Origin: Pezicula radicicola
Taxonomy: Eukaryota; Ascomycota; Leotiomycetes; Helotiales; Dermateaceae
NCBI GenBank assembly: GCA_003008705.1
Contig: PDUO01000027.1
Location: 562,425-626,424 of the forward strand
DNA: 64,000 nucleotides
Reading direction: 5' to 3'
Part shown: positions 1 through 12,042 of the stretch, in pieces
Numbering within the stretch: the stretch's first letter is position 1
How the letters are laid out: every line of letters begins with the position of its first letter
Translations under genes and position numbers: made by a program
The notes under the pieces: model-generated
Databases searched by the model: none
Seen by the model: the letters and a program-made list of their open reading frames with translations, nothing else
Told to the model about the DNA's origin: nothing

Positions 1-1544
1 CTGGCACGGTTTATTGGATCTAGACTTGAGAATATCCTTCCTAATTTTGAACATGATTCTGCGCATAGAGTACATGTTATCCGTGTTACGTTAAGGTAAT
101 AAATCCCATGTCCAAGCCCCCTTTATCCCATAACCGATGACCTAAGCGAGCAACATCCCGTCCGATTCAATAAACACCCACTCCAAAATCACCCTAAAAT
201 CGCCACACATAATCGCCACATCCCACAAAGACCCAATCCCAATCATTATCAGAAAATAAAAAGAAACCAACCAAACCAGAAACAAAAGGAGCTGCATAAA
301 CATTACATAACAATAACAAAACTACTCATCAAAAACAAAAAGAAGAAAGAAAAAACCCCCATCTACCAGCCATCCCAGTCCCATTCAAATAAGCATCACC
401 TAAGTACTGTACCAGTAGTATACCACCCACAACCCGTTCCACCCAACCACCCCCCAATCCTCCCAAATCTCCCCTACCTCCCCTACCTTCCTATCCAATA
501 CAACAAAACACAGCACCTACAATAATCCCCATTCTAAAAATAACCCCAGCCCCTAATCTACAATAACCACACAAATCATGAATCCCTCCTCCCCAAAAAA
601 AGTCATATTCCCATGATGGACGGGTTACACTCCCAACCCCCAACCCCCCAAAAAATCAAAAATCAAAAAATCAAAAAATCAAAACCTGTCACATATCGAA
701 TCCTCATAATATTCTGCCAAGACCTGCACATGAGATCTGTTTTGCAGCACTAAGTCTACAAGATACTGCAGACGGGAAGTTATACCTAGTAATCTAATCT
801 TTTAAGCTTTGATAACTATGCAGCTGTGTGTGCTCGAGCTTCTTCTTGAGTTATCAGAATTCGCATACGGTATTGAGGTTCTAGGTTGAGAGCTGGTGGA
901 CTCGGGACGAGAGTATGTATGTAAGGGACAAAATAGATCCGCGAATCTCGAAGTCCAGGTTTGTTCAGCAGTAGGGAGTTAGGCCGATAACGGACTAGAG
1001 GAAATTTGGGAAATTAGAAGGGGATTGGATTCCTGAGAAAAGGAGAAAGATTGAAGGTACCTGAAACACGAACTGAATTCCGATATCAAAAGTAAATAAT
1101 ATAAATAGTGTCAAAATTAAATTATTCCTCCAATTCTTACTCCATTAGATCTAATATTAATTACACGAAAGGTAGAGAAAATGCAAAGAGGACCGAAGAC
1201 TAGTTTGAAGACATTAGATACGTTGAAAAAGGTAGCCCTCTCTCTTTTTCTTCATAAATCCTAACTCAGCCCAAAATCCACTCCACCCGTAAATTACTTC
1301 GTAAAGAGGAGATAGATGCGGGAATTGTGAAAAGAAACTTTTGGTTCATCAAGAGATGTTGCCTTCTGTTCCTCACCCTGTCCTGACCCGGCCCATTAGA
1401 TTAAGCTTCCACTGTCTCTTTTCTCTTAGTTTCATGATATGTACTGTACCTGATAGATGCGCTGCCATGGCACAAAATTATGCCCAGGCCCAATCCGAAG
1501 CTTTAAGTAAGAAAATATTACTGCAACCAGCTGTTTGTTCAAAT
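1..1544. other. gene-free stretch, low-complexity
   Basis: No credible gene was seen. Bases 150-600 are strikingly C/A-biased (long runs of CCCA, CCTCCC and AAAC), and 645-690 is a short tandem repeat of an AAAAAATC-like unit. The rest is ordinary AT-rich intergenic sequence. The last part is the 3' flank of the PIR gene that ends at 1545. Short ORFs here have no recognisable protein character. Confidence 0.6.
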
Positions 1545-2652
1545 CTACAAGAGCATAACGGCGACGAATCCGACAATACCAGCGACAACCTGGCTCTGGA
1601 TCGAGAGAGCGGGTGCGAAACCGGTAAATGGGATGGCGGATGTCGTGGCTGGCTTGGCGGATGTCGTGGCTGACGTGGTGGCGTTCTGAAAGACGGTTGG
1701 AGCTTGTGGTTGACCATCAGAGATCTGAGTGATTGGAGCCAGGGAAGTAGAGGTGGTAGTTGGTGCCTTCGAAGTAGGGGCTTGAGGCTGTCCATCGGAA
1801 ATCTGAGTAATTGGCGCAGCAGTTGAAGTTGGCACCTGGGGTTTCTGGGTTGAGGTTGGTGCCTGCGGCTGTCCGTCTGAAATTTGAGTAATTGGTGCAG
1901 CGGTGGTAGTTGGTGCGCAAGAAGTAACCTGGACTTGTCCATCTTTAATCTGGGTGACTACACATCCTGGCTTGCTAGTCGGTATCTGGGGTTGGCCGTC
2001 GCTGATCTCGGAGATTGGGAGTGCGGTTGGAACTTGGGGTTGACCATCAGTGATCTGGGTAGCAACTGAGGTTCCGGCTGGCTGTCCATCGGAGGATTGA
2101 GTGATGACTGGACCGGTACCGGAAGAGGCGCAAGGCAGGATCTGGATCAAGATGGGATAGCATTGGGGTGCCCATGATCGGTCGTACAAGTTGTAGAAGG
2201 TTCCTGACAGGCACTCGTAGAAGACTGCTGAGGCGCCAAGAGCGAGGGAGTTGTTGCTTCCAACTGAGAATCCAGCTGTGTAAATGGCACCAGTTTGCGG
2301 TGGCTTGTCGAACTGGAATTGGTAGTTGGCGGCAATATAGCCGATGCGGCCTTGGGCATCGGTAAGGACACCATTAGAGAGGCTGAGGGTGAGAGATCCC
2401 GGTGCGTTACATGTGCGCTGTTTAAGTTAGTTGGTGATCTTAAGACTCCCAAGGAACTGAGTATACCTTCTCTAGGCTGCGCTTTGAAGCAGTAGTGTAA
2501 TTGACGGCAGTGATCTCGAAAGTACCAGAGTAGGTATTCTGGAAACCCGCTGGAGCTGAACCAGTTGGTGCAATGACACTGGTAACACCTTGCGGCATTG
2601 GATTGGCAAAGGCAACAGCGGCCAAAGCTGCGAGAGCGAATGTTGTCTGCAT
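1545..2652 (-). CDS. PIR-repeat cell-wall mannoprotein, GPI-type C-terminus
   Basis: This is a structural cell-wall protein. PIR proteins are linked to beta-1,3-glucan through Gln residues in their repeats (family knowledge). There are two exons, 2652-2467 and 2417-1545, giving 352 aa. The intron starts GTATAC and has a CTAAC branch and AACAG acceptor. A signal peptide covers about residues 1-16 (MQTTFALAALAAVAFA). The middle is a conserved Cys-containing domain ending near SWAPQCYPI. About seven PIR-type repeats follow, with the core [IA]TQISDGQPQ, at roughly residues 150-310, separated by Thr/Ser/Pro-rich linkers. The C-terminal hydrophobic tail (VVAGIVGFVAVMLL) after a Ser/Thr-rich stretch suggests GPI attachment. 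Classical yeast PIR proteins lack this tail, so the arrangement resembles Pezizomycotina PIR-like proteins. The start was chosen for the signal peptide. Confidence 0.9.
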
Positions 2653-5443
2653 GATGATGATGATTGAGCGAGCGTTGTGGTGTGATGTGGTGCGAGAACA
2701 GGTTGGAGATGCGATTATAGTGATGAAGAGTAGATTGCAAAGCGAATGACAATCGAATAAACCTACAAGATTAGACTAGGTTTATATCTCGGAATGTAAC
2801 GCACAAAGAAAGAGGGCTGAAGGAAAAAGAGAGGAGGTTGGAGCAGCCTTTATGTAGGAGGCTGACCTAGCAACAAGCTACGCATTCTTACGATGTATTA
2901 ACATGCATGTCGGTAAGTGGAACATTCATCCCGCTGAAATATGTATGCTAAACCGAATACAGTAACAGAGAGGTATTTCATATGATGATCGAACCACCTA
3001 TCAACTTGAAGGTTTAGCCTTCTCAAAGAGACCCTGGTGTCCCAAGTGATGTATAGACACAGTGGTTGCAGAAAGCATATACCGTTACCGGGAGGACAAA
3101 GCAGCAGAGCCTTGGGGTTGAGGTGATATTACAATCGAGAAGACAGATGATCCTACCAAGAAGACGTGAGAACAAAGAAAAGGAGGGGTTGCATGCTCTC
3201 GTTCTTTGCTTTTGGGCGACCCGGCAGCATCTTGAGCGGCTAAAGACGCCACCATGCATCTGCTGCGTTTATGCTCAAGAGCAGTGAAAGGAGACAAGGC
3301 TGGTCAGCTCGTAAGCTTCAAAAGTTCCGTAGGAACGATGCTAGTGCTGCAGAGCAGCGGCTAGAATAGTCATCACGGTTGAGAAACCTTGAGTTCAAAA
3401 GAAAGAGACAGGGAAAGGGCAGGCTAAAATCTTAGCTACAACGTAAGCTCGGGTTTTGGGACATGCAACATGGTCGCTATATGTACAAGTGGGATGCAAC
3501 TTTGCCATACAGATACAACAGATACAACGGATACAGCGGACAGACCCATAGGATTCCGCCTTCCGAGAGAGCTTGAGGCGGGGAACCTGGTAGACAGTCT
3601 CCTAGCCTTGCAGTAATGGATACGAGAGGCGCCGCAATATACTTTGTACAGTACAGTACAGTAGTGGTGGTGTGCTGTAAAAGCAGGTTCTTGGGAAGTG
3701 GTTGGGGGCAAGAGAGGCCTGAAACTGTGATGTGTGATGCAGTGGAAAAAGTGTATCGCGCGCTTATCCCCAACCGCTCCTAGGCTAAAGATCGACCTTG
3801 GCATATTTTGCACGTGTTTGGCGTACATTCTCAGGTTCCTTACATCTTCTTCCAAATCACCAATGCGGAGTCAAGATTCCCATGTTTTTGATGGGAAAGG
3901 CAATTGAAATTAGATGTTTCCAAAACTTCTAGAATCAATTTCACAAATCATCTGGCTTTGTGCTCTGTGTGTGCCTGTGTGCCTGTGTGTGTGTGATTCC
4001 GGTTCTGCCGTTGTGTATTTAGTGCACCCGTACGGCGTCCTTATTGGTGGTCAGAAAAGCTTCACTCTCTAGGATTATCTGGGATGAGGAGGCGATCGGC
4101 TCAAGGGTATGAGTACCCCACATCGACCCTCCCCCAATTGACCAATAGGCCAAACAATCGGATATTCATCCTCGTGCCTCGTTCTTTCACACCTCCTTTG
4201 GAAAGTCGTACGGCTGATTTTTTAGCCTAAGTAACGCGATGATACTCTGGATACAGGTACTCACAACAATAATAGGCAGGTACACCGGTAGAATTATGCA
4301 CAGTCGTCCTGGGCTCGATGTGACTACTACCTGCCACCTGGTGAAAAGCGGGGGTGCCGTGAGCATGACATTTTGATCAACCGCTCCCGTGTAGGTACAG
4401 GTACTGTATGCTTCCATCCCCAGTCTTGGCACACCACATTCATTCATTCTCGCAGGAGTACTACAAGACCTGGATAATTAGACCCTGTACAGTGCCCTGA
4501 AACTAAGTAGACGGAAGATCTTCTGGAGTGGTGCTACAGTACGAACCGGCCCCAAAGTGACGGTAAGTTGGTCTAGCAGAAAACCCAAGACCTGCTGTGC
4601 ACCGTAACTTGCAATATCATATGCAAAAAGCTATCGCATTTTCTGGCTACTTTGTAAATATTTACTTCCGCTTTTTCCGTCAGCTCAGCTCAGCTCGCAT
4701 TTTGACTTTTTTCTACTTTTCAATTCAAAAGCTTGATTTTCCCGAGAGAAAAACTGAACTTCTGAGTTTTCTTCCTCGTTTCACCAGAGGATATAAGATT
4801 TGCTAAAATTCCTTAGAATGTCCCTCGACTTATATCTCAACGTACTTTTATGCTTGTCCACGCCGGAAATGGCTTGGCTTGGTCTAACGCAAGAATGGAA
4901 CTTTATCCTTGAAACAAAAGGTTACTTAAAATAAGCCTTTTTTTATGGCGTTTCGCCTCTATTCTCAAATTTATCTCCCTTTGTTTTTGTTTTGTTTTTT
5001 TAATACTGGGTGTCTTGTTTACATGGATCGAGTGTTGTGGTAATGTACTGTACGATCAATCCTTCGACGAATTTCCTGTGTTTGTAATGACTTTGAGGAG
5101 GACCAAAGCAACTCGAACCATTGAACCACACAATAGAGCGCAAAAGGCATAAGCATCCAAGCCGCTGACGATGATGAGCAGAAGATTTCAAAAAAGAAGA
5201 TGAGAATAAAGATATCCCAAGTCGAAAGTGGACAAAAATAGAATAGGAAATGGCATGAACTGCAAGCTACTGACGCATGAGCAGAAAGAAAGGAAGAAAG
5301 CCAGTTACCCAGATCAACTGAATTACAAGAATCAAACAAAGATTATTCTGTCGGGTAGGAACTCCTCAATCGTTGACTGCATCGAAAGCACAAATTCTTC
5401 CCATCTACTGATGAAAAAGAGGCTCGAACAGTTATCAGGGCAA
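2653..5443. other. long intergenic region
   Basis: About 2.8 kb lies between the PIR gene and the oxygenase gene, both on the minus strand. It should hold the PIR promoter (just above 2652). A GT microsatellite lies near 3962-3996 (TGTGTGCCTGTGTG type). CT/T-rich tracts occur near 4660-4760 and 4940-5005, the latter being the 3' flank of the oxygenase. Several 60-140 codon ORFs exist (for example 3436-3855 minus), but they have no splice partners, domains or signal peptides and are not called. Confidence 0.5.
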
Positions 5444-6647
5444 TTACGTCCCTCGCCCCGAGTCATACCAAAGTCTCTTCCTCTCCTCTGGATCCGACCT
5501 GTCCACCGCCCTCAACCTCATCGCCTGAAATTTGATCCAATCCTTACTACTAACCTCCTCTTCAACCACTCCCTCCTCCAACTCAGGAATTACATCACTT
5601 CCATCCAACCTCCTCAATACAACCTCATCCTCAGGCCGTGAAAAGTACACTACGCTATACCTCGTCTCACTCTCCTGTAGCCCAGGCGGATTCACAACCC
5701 TATGGATATTACTCCTCAACAAACCATTCGTGAATTTCACCATCGCATCCCCAAGATTGACGATACAATGTCCTGGGAGAGGCTTCACGTATGTCCATTG
5801 CGGATCTTGGCCTGGGGGAACGAGAGAAGGTGGAGGTAGGATCTGTAGACCGCCAAGTCGGTTGAAGAGGATTGTGATGCTGCCGAAGTCAGTGTGCTTG
5901 CCTAGCGCTGTACGCATGTCAGATGGTGGTTGTGGAGGGGATTTAATGATGCGGACTTGGTCGCCTGAGAAGGCGTTTTGGCGATGCAGAGACTGTAGAG
6001 TATTGGGTGGCAGATGCAAGTGATTGTTTAAGTGTGCGAGTATGAGTATCACAAGTGAATGGGCGTCGCGCATGTAAGTTTGGATAAGGCTCGAATGATC
6101 ATGTAGTATCTTGGGATGAGGAAATGGTGATTTTGAAATCCCTAGGAAGTCATCTTTGGGCATCTGAGGTCTTTGTCAGAGCTTTTCTTTTCTTTTTTTT
6201 ATTGCTCTCAACACGAGTATCAGTACTGACGTTATAGAATTCATTCCGATCTAAGTTCCCTTCCTCATCTACGACGGCATTTCCGTACCCTTTATACCCC
6301 ATATAACTGGCCAAATGTGAATAGTCATATTTTTGAAGTTCCTCCCGTCCTAATTCATACAATTCCTCGCCTAAGCCAAATAAGTCGTTGGCCGCATTCA
6401 ATAACCTCTCTCCCACCGCGTCCTTCTGCAAATCGAGGTAGAAGAATCCAAGGTCCTTGGATGCGGCGAACAGGCGATCAGATTCGGCTTGTGACGTACG
6501 TAGTTGGCAGAGGGATAGACGGTGCAGTGGGGCAGTGGGGATATCAGACGGGAATGGCGGAAGGTCGACAAAGGTAGTGGGGCCCTCAGTTTCCGGGTGA
6601 CCCGTGGAAAGAGTAGTTTGTGTAATTGTTTTGGTCGACATTATCAA
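5444..6647 (-). CDS. 2-oxoglutarate/Fe(II)-dependent oxygenase (isopenicillin N synthase-like)
   Basis: This is a non-haem iron oxygenase of the DIOX_N + 2OG-FeII_Oxy family. Its substrate cannot be told from the sequence; relatives act in secondary metabolism or on small hydrophobic compounds. Exons are 6647-6231 and 6163-5444, giving 378 aa, the usual family length. The 67-nt intron (GTCAGT...CTCAG) joins NEFYN to MPKDDFLGIS, a typical family context. The N-terminal DIOX_N domain spans about residues 20-140. The double-stranded beta-helix carries iron ligands H229 and D231 (KHTDFGS) and H293 (NIHRVV). The 2-oxoglutarate-binding RxS is at R307 (TRYSVVYF). All catalytic residues are present, so it looks functional. 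No biosynthetic cluster partner sits beside it. Confidence 0.9.
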
Positions 6648-7014
6648 GACGCTGCAAAATTGTGTACTTTATACGAAAGTGGTGCGAAGTGGTGATTGCA
6701 GATTCTAGCTGCTGCGCTTGACTTTTATCGAAACCCCTCAATACTGGGTTTTGGAGTAGCGGCACATTTCCGCCTTGATTATGTCATAGTGATTGGGTGG
6801 CGCATACGGGGTAAACATTTTCGAAAGGTTACTGTAACAGCCAGCGAAGCTTTGGATTTCTTTGCGCCACATGTGCTCTGCGCTTTCTCTTCTTCGAGCC
6901 TATGTTTAAGGCATTAAAGGGGTAGCGAGCGCGACGCTCGGCAATGAAGGACTTTTCTCCCACTTTCATCTCGTTTGCGGTTCTCCTGGTAGTTCTGCTG
7001 TCGCATGATTCCTA
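6648..7014. other. intergenic, oxygenase promoter region
   Basis: This 367-bp stretch is upstream of the oxygenase start and downstream of the ricin-like relic. No gene or clear regulatory motif was recognised. Confidence 0.4.
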
Positions 7015-7425
7015 TTACCTTGAAGCTCCATTAGTAGTGCTTGTGCATGAGACTATGCTGTGTCCCTGCCATTGTACATCTCTTTGGGAGGGTCGCTGGG
7101 AACTGGCTGAAAAGACTGGCTCTTTATTGTAAGCGGCGGATTGTGCGTAGTTGCGCATGCCAGGAACTGTATTCCCAGCTACTGTCCCATTAGTCGAGGC
7201 TTCGACACCCAAGTATCCTGTAGGCCCGGAGTCCTGACTCCGCAGAACATAATAGGAAGAGTTGAATATGAAGATCTGCCAATTCTGTGCTGTTGAGGAG
7301 CTGTTCGTAGTCGCAAAGAAATCTGCGCCGACACCGCCATTGTAAAGTAAAGTCCCAACCATAGCCTATCCATGCGAGTTGTTTTTAAAGGTCTGATACC
7401 ACCGATTCGAGTCGAATTTCGCCAT
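7015..7425 (-). pseudogene. ricin-B-like (beta-trefoil lectin) gene relic
   Basis: From an ATG at 7425, one frame reads MAKFDSNRWYQTF, then an in-frame TAG at 7368-7366, then about 115 more codons. The second part contains a QxW-type motif (AQNWQIF) followed by YYVLRSQDSGPTGYLG. That pattern fits small fungal ricin-B-like lectin-fold proteins. Downstream of residue ~100 the sequence turns into low-complexity, unlike the family, and the gene ends early, so the 3' part looks frameshifted or lost. An unrecognised intron could remove the TAG, but no convincing donor and acceptor pair flanks it. I infer a decayed lectin-like gene, with no claim about sugar binding. Confidence 0.45.
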
Positions 7426-8706
7426 GTTGTGAATTCTGCCAGCCTGCAAGCTGAAATAGAGCGTGGCTACTGCCAAGGAAAATTATCATATCGCTAATGT
7501 ACTCCTTGAAAGAGATGCAAATATTAGTCCACCGTATAGAGTGGGTGAAAGACCGTTGTTTCACGAGGTTTTATATGCCGGGAGGGACGAATAGTCAAAT
7601 TACTCCAATAGTACGGTACAGAGTTGAATAAGCGAGGTGGTAGGTTCTGCTAGACGACCTTCGAAAAAGGCATCTATGGTTGTCTCCGAATCGGTTGTTA
7701 TTAGCAAATTCACTGGAACTGGAGCGAGGTAATATAATTATTGTTGTCTGGAAATGCAAAGCTCGGCCTTAACAAGGCGTTCATCAATAACCTTGAGTTA
7801 CTGCGTGCTACCGCTTACAAGGACAATTTAGACACCTGCAGGAAGGGAAGGATAGCAAGGACGAGAGATGGGAGACACGACATCGTGTCATTCTTGATTT
7901 GGTGCTGACAGCTTGCTTAAAGCAGGGCATTGACTAAAACACAGATGTTAGGAAACTCGAAGCGTTTAGCGACGAAGACTCGGAGGAGGTAGTAAAGTAG
8001 GAGGACGAGGGCTAATCTTTGTACCTCCCCTATGTTTTTATAGTTTTTTCTAAAAAATAAAGACATTTCACTAGAAATTACTACAAATACAACTAGTTGC
8101 TTCTTCAAAGTGAAATAACACTGTGTGGTTCGTGTAACCATTTCACTGTATAGTAGTTAATATGTCGAAACAAGAAAACAAGCCTATTTAGCTGTAACTG
8201 CTGGCGTATGGTGTCTAAATTTGTGTCTACTCTGGACCATCTTTTGGTCTTTTGGGTTATCTTATTATGTATCATGTGATATGAAGTTTGGGGGCCATGC
8301 AGGCCCAGCTAGTATTGTAACACTGCATAGTGCATAGCCACATGAAGTTTAAGAGCCTCGTGAGCCTGAAGCTGAAATTTCACAATCACAAACGTCGATT
8401 ACATTCTCCAACTCTATCAACAACAAACCTCCATCAATCTCACAGATGCGATCACCCGAGTAGTGACTTTCAGCATCCGGGGAAGACCAGTGGCACACTG
8501 TAACACACTTATCGCAGCGATCACTTCACTTCACTTTGGCCTTCACAGCCTTATAAATAATCACCTGTACGATACAGCTCCAGATGTACGTCTATTTCTT
8601 TCTATATGAAATACTAGTATGAGAACTAATTGTGGATAGTTAGAGAGCAACCCGAATCGTATTCATAATTAAGGGACGTCCAACTTAAATTTCTCAAATT
8701 AGTTTA
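7426..8706. other. intergenic region
   Basis: This AT-leaning stretch has no supported gene. The 74-codon ORF at 8141-7917 (minus) has hydrophobic low-information content and no partner. The last ~300 bp is presumably the promoter of the membrane-protein gene starting at 8707. Confidence 0.45.
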
Positions 8707-10654
8707 ATGAAGTTGGGGAATCACGCATCATTTACCTCATCCAGTTTTACAAAAATGGCAATGATATGTCCCGACAACTCTACAAGCTGTCTCTTACGAG
8801 CCATCCTGGATGCACAATCCGGTTTCAATTGGGATCCTCTCAATTTCGCTTTTACAGCCGCCATCGGTGTATTAGCACTGGCTGTCGCAATGACAACAGT
8901 CTTTCAAGGCCTTATTAGCGCCGGACCTGGTCGTGTAAAAGCATCTGAGGCGGCTATTGGACCTTTTGCTAAATATACGAAGTCACGATTCGATAGAAAA
9001 GAAATGCGTCTAAGGACCATTGCAAAGGTTCCTTTCATTTATGGGTTTGAAGCGTTGCAACGTATAGATTCTCATAGAAATCGGAAGCTGCTGGATTATC
9101 ATCGCCTTATCACTAAGGAAGAGATCAAAACTTTCCCTGCAAAGTGGCTAACGCTTTTGGGGGCTGCTGGATACGAATTATCTGCATCAGCAGAATTAGT
9201 TTCCATCGACACTGACAACCTTCCATCCGAAGTTGCCGCTGCTCCTGCTGTAAGCAACATATTTCTTTGTTCTCATGGTCTCGAAACACTGTCTCACGAC
9301 TCCGGGAGCATGTCTCAAGGCTCTTACTCTTACTCTTTGGAAAAAACATAGTACTAATTTGTTGAAGTGGACGACAGTCAAAATGGCTGTGATTCTCGCT
9401 CTCTTATCAGGTTGTGACAATGTGGATATGCCTCAAGGAAGTGATTATCCTACTGTTAGGGGAAGAAAAGCACAACTACGTTTTAGGGAACATCCTGATC
9501 TTGGCACCGTTGCAGTCTTTGACCTTCTGCTTCGACGAGAATGGAATCGTTACTTTGTTCCTAATACATGCCGTGACCGTGCTTTATTGGAAAATCTTTT
9601 CGGGCCAGTCTTCTATGGAAATACGATTTCCAAATTTCATTCCAACGGGTTTCAACATTTGGAACTTAAAGAAATTGCGACAGATCTAAGAGCTCTCTCG
9701 GGAGACTCCAGGTGTGGACACGCTCTTTGTCAAACTACACTCAGCTGGGACCCACTAGTAGCGAGATTACTTGTGCCTCTAGTAGCGCAGTCACCAATAT
9801 TTCTTCGAGGCGTTATTGACCCAGGGTCTTATATAAGAACGGCCCGTACTTTGACACGAGAATCGAGCCTTTGGGATCATCTAGCGGATATGCCAAATTA
9901 TTCGAGGGTTGTAGAGTCATTTTCTATTCTAGGAGCGTCAGGTTCTATTCCAGGAAAGCGCGAAGAATGCTTCTATGGCCATTATCCAGCAGCACCTTCT
10001 AGTTGGTCATGGCTTGAGCCAGACGACTATAAAGTCTCTAGTGGGCAGAGTACGTTTGCCTATTGCAGGAAACGTAGCTACGTATTGAACGAAGATATAG
10101 TCTTCCTTCAGAATGCGATTGAGTTGTGTTCTTCTACACTTACAGGTGTAGGGTTTAAAAGACCACCGACAGATGAAATTACCCAAAATTTCCTCCGTGA
10201 GCAACTTCATGAGGTAGATTGTTGGCTTAGCAAATACGGCGGGGCTCTAGCAGCATGCGAAACCAGATCATTGCTCCACGATGTTGTACAGGCTACGCTT
10301 AAAGATGAGCAACTTGAGCATCGAGCGGCTGTGAATCAACCTACAGATTCTATGACTTCGTCTTCTCCAACAACTACCAATGCGGGAACTAATGAAAGTA
10401 TACAAACAGCGGAGCCCATTGGTCCTGAGGTACAGAGGGCTGCGGATGAAGGAGCTTCAAATCGATCAGCAGATGCTGCAACTGGTGAAGATACACAAAG
10501 AGTGGAACCAAGCGACATTGAGGCCAAAAGGAAGGGTGCTATGCGGTCCATTCTAGTATTCCGGGCCGCTGTTTGGGCTACATACGTTGCGACTGCAGCT
10601 GACATCACTTGTGTTTCGGAAGAACTTAGTAGCCGAATTATACAAATACTATGA
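8707..10654 (+). CDS. uncharacterised fungal protein with one N-terminal membrane segment
   Basis: The function is unknown. Exons 8707-9249 and 9320-10654 give 625 aa. The 70-nt intron (GTAAGC...CAAG) is placed because it is the only nearby acceptor that keeps the long second frame open and joins EVAAAPA to ALTLTLWKK. One membrane segment lies near residues 45-68 (FAFTAAIGVLALAVAMTTVFQ). It is followed by the motif SAGPGRVKASEAAIGPFA, which I associate with a family common in Helotiales genomes. A soluble region follows (GRKAQLRFREHPDLGTVAVFDLLL) with scattered Cys. The C-terminal ~120 residues are Ser/Thr/Ala-rich, then a weakly hydrophobic end. ATG 8755 is an alternative start. The frame and codon use look real; the intron is less certain. 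Confidence 0.7.
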
Positions 10655-10860
10655 TGCGTATAATTTCTCAGGGCGGTTAAAAGCCGAGTGTGCGAGAGAG
10701 GATGGTGGCGAGCTCTTTTTCTCTTTATTTCAAGGGACAAATTTGTTATTCTGATTGCAACTTCATGTTATTTTCCTACATTGTCAATTTATGTCTTGGA
10801 AATTACTACGAGATATAAGGTTCCTTTAAGCAACATTTACAAACGGAAATCAATTCTTTA

Positions 10861-11803
10861 GGGCCCGTTTGGTTGCCATATGAAAGCACAAATGACTCCA
10901 TATGATGGGTTTCATAAGAACTGAAAGTTTTCATATACAACCACCAAGGCGTTTAGAGTCGTTCGGCTGCCATATGAAAGCGCATATGACTCCATATGAT
11001 GGGTTTTATAAGAACTGAAAACTTTCATATACAACCACTATAGCGTTCGCCATATATATGATTATATAATATATGAAAAACTGCATATGATCATTTGCGA
11101 TTTGTATGTGATTTCTGAAGAGATGTCGAAGTGTACAAATGGTACCTCCACGACCATTTGCGACCCCTGCAACCTCTATATGAAAAAATAAGGCCCCAAC
11201 TCAGCCATATTCAGGCACTATTCATAAATATTATACAATTCATAATTATTATACTGTCTTTCATACTTTATATATAGGCAGCCGAACGCATTGGTGGTCA
11301 AATGAAGAAGCTACAAATAATCATATAATATATGATCATTTGCGATTTTTTATATATACCTTTTTATATACGCTTTCATATGGCAGCCGAACGGGCTCTT
11401 AGTATATAAATGATCATATAATATATGAAAAAGTACATATGATCATTTACGATTTATATGTGATTTCTAAAGAGATGTCGAATATTTCAAATGGTGCCTC
11501 GAGTACTATTTACTACCCCTGCAACATCTATATGAAAATTAAGGCCTTAATTCAAGCACTAGAACCACTATTACTCCACTATTACTCTACTATTAATCCA
11601 AAAGTAGAATAGTTATAATTTAAAAGCACAGACTATGTATATTTATTATACTGCTAATACATTTTATACAGCTCTTATATGGCAGCCAAACGCATTAGTG
11701 GTTAAAATGAAGAAGAAGCAAATGATCATATATTATATGATCATATGTGGGCTCACATATGAGATTTTTCATATCCGCTTTCATATGGCAGCCAAACGGG
11801 CCC
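10861..11803. mobile_element. composite Harbinger-like MITE
   Basis: The ends are near-perfect 27-bp terminal inverted repeats: GGGCCCGTTTGGTTGCCATA at the left and the inverse, with one mismatch, ending at 11803. Both sides carry TTA (10858-10860 and 11804-11806), the 3-bp target duplication typical of PIF/Harbinger. No transposase is encoded. The interior is built from repeats. A ~95-bp left segment (10873-10950) is repeated at 10968-11045. A second TIR-like end (GGCAGCCGAACGGGCTCTTA) closes at 11401. The block at about 11050-11200 recurs at about 11405-11560. It therefore looks like two related MITE copies fused or nested inside one outer pair of ends. It sits between the membrane-protein gene and the 3' end of the sulfatase gene. 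Confidence 0.85.
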
Positions 11804-12042
11804 TTAGTCTTCGTCTATGCAACAGCTATTCACCTTCTCTCGCTTATTTTGGCGCTAGTCCCCCTTCACTTGATTCGGATGAGGTTGTGTATTCGAGACA
11901 AGATAGAGGGACATACCTAGATTAAAATAAGACTCAGAGTAACATTCCAAAGGTTTATTTTATTTTCATCCATTATCTAATAATTGAACTATGTGTATTA
12001 ATTTCCCAATATTTTCCCATAACACATCCCCAACGCAACATG

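Noticed and set aside
1478..1942. 154-codon minus-strand ORF overlapping the PIR repeats
   Set aside because: It is an out-of-frame shadow of the repetitive PIR coding sequence (His/Gln/Leu/Pro/Arg composition).
3436..3855. 139-codon minus ORF in the PIR-oxygenase gap
   Set aside because: No signal peptide, domain or splice partner; mixed low-information composition.
5532..6023. 163-codon plus-strand ORF
   Set aside because: Antisense to the oxygenase exon 2, with no independent domain.
9125..9420. Minus-strand ORFs across the membrane-protein intron
   Set aside because: Antisense shadows of the plus-strand gene.
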